Under the pieces are notes generated by a model. It was not told the origin of the DNA. It searched no databases and worked only from the letters and a program-made list of their open reading frames with translations. The position numbers and the translations under genes were made by a program. DNA of 15,155 nucleotides from Candidatus Rifleibacteriota bacterium. Its GTDB lineage: Bacteria; Vulcanimicrobiota; Xenobia; Xenobiales; Xenobiaceae. The stretch is from assembly GCA_900772775.1 (NCBI GenBank), contig CAAGRW010000100.1:1-15155 (forward strand), in the 5' to 3' direction. This document shows positions 13,241-15,155 of this stretch, piece after piece (position 1 is the first letter of the stretch; each line of letters opens with the position of its first letter).

Positions 13241-14212
13241 TTGCGCCAAGATTCTGGTAGTTATGACGAAATCATGCGGCTGACTTCGTCGCGCAAAGGC
13301 GATGGAGCTTCGGCTTACGATTTCCGCAAAACAGAGAAATTTACAGCGGATCAGATTAAATTCATCGAAAATACCTTTGTGTCTTTTTCTGAGACCGTTA
13401 TTACCAGTTTAGCTCCTATGCTCCAATCACGTTTTCGTATGGAGCTTATGACCATAGTTACGCGGAGTTATACTTCTTATATAAACTCCTTAGCCGAAAC
13501 TACGCCAATGCTGATCTTTAAGCTGGAACAAGATGTGCAAGGCTTTATCGATATAGACTTCGGGTTGGCTTTTGCGTTATTCGAAAGGCTTATGGGCGGC
13601 AAAGGTACCCCCTCTCGTGACGAATTGCGCGACACCTTCACCGATTTGGAAAAAGCTATTTTGCAAAAGCCTTTGGCTCGCTTGCTCGACGCCTACGCTC
13701 AGGCTTGGAAAACTCTCAAACCGGTTAAGCCGCAATTGGTTTCCTTTGAGTTTAATCCTATGGCTGTACATATTGCCAGCCCTTCAGAGCTTATGGTGGT
13801 AATTCCCTTCCAAGCCGACATTGCCTCAGCTAACGGCTCTATAAATGTGGTATTGCCTTTCCAATATTTGCGCGATTGCTTACCCAAAGGCTCTTACGAC
13901 GAGTTTAACTTAACGCGAGGGGCAAAAACATCGGCTTCCCAGCCGCCCATGACTGCCCACATAGCCGACAAAATCCAAGATGCCAAAGTTCCCATTACGG
14001 TCAGCTTGGGGCGAGCTGAGCTCCTCTTCCAAGAGTTGCTCAGTCTGGAAGTCGGTGACACTATTCGTCTGGACACAGAAATTTCCGAGCCCTTAAAAGT
14101 AAAAGTTGAAGGCAAAACTAAGTTTTTAGGTCATCCGGGCACAAAAGATTCTAAACTGGCTTGTAAAATAAGCCGCGTATTACAAGAGGGAGATGAAGAA
14201 TTCGATGAGTGA
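13241..14212 (+). CDS. fliM: Flagellar motor switch protein FliM
   Basis: FliM forms the wall of the C-ring, binds FliG above and FliN below, and receives phospho-CheY to change rotation direction. The 323-residue protein starts at TTG, with GGGAGG six bases upstream. Residues 26-45 (YDFRKTEKFTADQIKFIENT) begin the middle domain, which contains the GGKG loop (119-122) and continues to about 225. The C-terminal SpoA/FliN-like domain is at about 248-312 (VPITVSLGRAELLFQELLSL). The N-terminal CheY-binding peptide, LSQxEIDALL in most FliM, is degenerate here: SYDEIMRLTS (7-16). Coupling to chemotaxis may therefore differ or rely on other contacts. The gene starts a new group after a 334-bp gap, and fliN overlaps its end. 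Confidence 0.93.
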   Translation: MRQDSGSYDEIMRLTSSRKGDGASAYDFRKTEKFTADQIKFIENTFVSFSETVITSLAPMLQSRFRMELMTIVTRSYTSYINSLAETTPMLIFKLEQDVQGFIDIDFGLAFALFERLMGGKGTPSRDELRDTFTDLEKAILQKPLARLLDAYAQAWKTLKPVKPQLVSFEFNPMAVHIASPSELMVVIPFQADIASANGSINVVLPFQYLRDCLPKGSYDEFNLTRGAKTSASQPPMTAHIADKIQDAKVPITVSLGRAELLFQELLSLEVGDTIRLDTEISEPLKVKVEGKTKFLGHPGTKDSKLACKISRVLQEGDEEFDE

Positions 14213-14510
14213 TCAGCAAGGCCCCCGCTCCGTACAATTTGGTGTTTTAGATAGTTCCAGTCCAGCTGGAGGTTCAGCTTCCAGCATAGATTTATTGCGC
14301 GATGTTCCTTTGGAAATTCACGCCGAACTTGGCAAAGCCAAGCGTTTGGTGCGTGAAGTGCTGCGCCTCAATGTGGGTACGGTTATCGATCTGGACAAAG
14401 AAGCCGGCGCTCCCGTAGATTTAATTATCAATAATCGCCCTATTGCCAGAGGCGAAGTTGTAGAGATAGATGGACGCTACGGTATTCGCGTGACGGAAAT
14501 TGTTCGTTAA
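14205..14510 (+). CDS. fliN: Flagellar motor switch protein FliN, copy 1
   Basis: FliN forms the base of the C-ring together with FliM and binds FliH, bringing export cargo to the motor. About 26 N-terminal polar residues precede one SpoA domain with LLRDVPLEIHAELGKAKR, then DLDKEAGAPVDLIINN and IARGEVVEIDGRYGIRVTEI, all typical. I chose the ATG at 14205 (101 residues), with GGAG 12 bases upstream. The ATG at 14193 (105 residues) is only two bases from the same GGAG, which is too close. Either choice overlaps the fliM stop, so translation is coupled. It is short for a FliN, being essentially the SpoA domain alone. Confidence 0.92.
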   Translation: MSDQQGPRSVQFGVLDSSSPAGGSASSIDLLRDVPLEIHAELGKAKRLVREVLRLNVGTVIDLDKEAGAPVDLIINNRPIARGEVVEIDGRYGIRVTEIVR

Positions 14511-14555
14511 GCTGCTCTCCTTAGGCGGCATATTCAACATATCGGAGGCAAGCTA

Positions 14556-14861
14556 TTGGACAGCTTATCGGCAAATGCTAGACGCTCTCAGAGAGTAGGT
14601 TCTCCCGCAGGATTAGCGGAAAACGCAGAAGATCTCAATATTCTTTACGACGTCCCCTTCGTTATCGAGGCGGAGATGGGAGAAACGTCTCGCAAAGTGC
14701 GTGATATTTTGAAACTAACTCAAGGGTGCCTTTTAGAATTAGACAAAGAGGAAGGCGACCCCATAGATCTAAAAATCAACGGCCATTTAATTGCTCGAGG
14801 CGAAGTAGTCGAATTGGACGGCTGCTATGCAGTGCGCATTACAGAACTTGTTTCTAAATAA
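14556..14861 (+). CDS. fliN: FliN-like switch protein, copy 2
   Basis: This is a second SpoA-domain protein directly after the first, 101 residues from a TTG start with CGGAGG seven bases upstream. It has the same architecture as copy 1, and by eye about half of the residues of the SpoA domain are identical. Shared pieces are IARGEVVE and the LDKE-G-P-DL pattern. It differs in the hydrophobic surface positions: DVPFVIEAEMG against DVPLEIHAELG, and a cysteine at LDGCYAV. Two homologous FliN subunits in tandem could make a mixed C-ring base, or one may have shifted to export or chemotaxis work, as FliY has in other bacteria. The stop overlaps the next ATG (TAATG). Confidence 0.9.
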   Translation: MDSLSANARRSQRVGSPAGLAENAEDLNILYDVPFVIEAEMGETSRKVRDILKLTQGCLLELDKEEGDPIDLKINGHLIARGEVVELDGCYAVRITELVSK

Positions 14862-15155
14862 TGTTCGACTTTAAATCACTCCTCAATGATATGGAACAAA
14901 GCAGACGACGTTCCTTCCTCTCGGTGGGCGTCGTTTGCTTTTTGGCTTTGGCTCTAATTATCGGCTTGGGAGTTTTTAGCAGCACTTCACAGCTTAGGCA
15001 ACAGCCTTCCGCTTCCCCTACTATGACCGGACGGGAGCTCTTCAATAAAGTTGTAGAGCAAGAAAAAGCCGCCTTGGAAAAACAAGCCGAATTGGAAGCC
15101 CAACAAGCAGCCAGCGAAGCGAACAAAACTTCGGCTAATCAAACTTCAAAGAACA
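14861..15155 (+). CDS. Single-pass membrane protein, partial; FliO-position gene
   Basis: The frame starts at the ATG that overlaps the fliN copy 2 stop by one base and stays open to the window edge, 98 residues so far. Residues 1-17 are cytoplasmic by the positive-inside rule (MEQSRRR just before the membrane). About 18-39 is a hydrophobic helix (FLSVGVVCFLALALIIGLGV). After that comes a Ser/Gln-rich stretch, then a Glu/Lys/Gln/Ala-rich helix from about 60 that looks like a coiled coil (VEQEKAALEKQAELEAQ). No domain is recognised in the visible part. The position after fliN is where fliO often lies, and FliO is also a single-pass protein. Other membrane proteins of flagellar operons cannot be excluded. 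The C-terminus is outside the window. Confidence 0.7.
   Translation, partial: MFDFKSLLNDMEQSRRRSFLSVGVVCFLALALIIGLGVFSSTSQLRQQPSASPTMTGRELFNKVVEQEKAALEKQAELEAQQAASEANKTSANQTSKN

Overview
The window is a chromosomal flagellar locus with an IS200/IS605-family insertion sequence at its left edge. All genes from about 2.5 kb onward are on the + strand. The core reads flgB-flgC-fliE-fliF-fliG-fliH-fliI-fliJ, then a lytic transglycosylase gene, fliK, a FlgE/F/G-family rod or hook gene, fliM, two tandem fliN paralogs, and the start of a single-pass membrane protein in the position where fliO is often found. It therefore encodes the proximal rod and MS-ring (FlgB, FlgC, FliE, FliF), the switch/C-ring (FliG, FliM, FliN), the export ATPase apparatus (FliH, FliI, FliJ), hook-length control (FliK) and a peptidoglycan hydrolase for rod passage. 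flgD, a full-length flgE hook gene, fliL, fliP/Q/R and flhA/B are not visible here.

Region 1-1525 holds a mobile element on the minus strand. Its tnpB has all catalytic and zinc-finger residues. Its tnpA has lost its middle, including the HUH motif, through an internal deletion. The right end is cut by the window edge. Next comes an unrecognised 175-codon minus-strand gene (1548-2075), then a 410-bp divergent intergenic region that must carry the promoter of the flagellar genes.

The flagellar cluster is not one uninterrupted transcription unit. A perfect 14-bp-stem intrinsic terminator sits between fliF and fliG (5670-5712). It is followed by a 23-nt sequence nearly identical to the terminal hairpin of the left-edge element, which suggests a solo IS end. 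A second strong terminator follows the FlgE/F/G-family gene (12983-13035), and its arms could pair with a downstream hairpin, an attenuator-like layout in front of fliM. Other conspicuous hairpins lie between fliE and fliF and between the transglycosylase gene and fliK.

The organism is a flagellated bacterium with roughly balanced GC. Shine-Dalgarno signals are strong, and TTG starts are common (fliM, the second fliN, the minus-strand unknown gene). Several proteins are divergent: FliG, FliH and FliI carry Gly/Pro/Ala-rich linkers, FliM has a degenerate CheY-binding N-terminus, and the rod/hook protein lacks the usual N-terminal Asn-rich motif. This argues against an ordinary enterobacterium or Bacillus. 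A deep-branching lineage such as non-photosynthetic relatives of Cyanobacteria is possible, but that is a guess from style and cannot be settled from the window.
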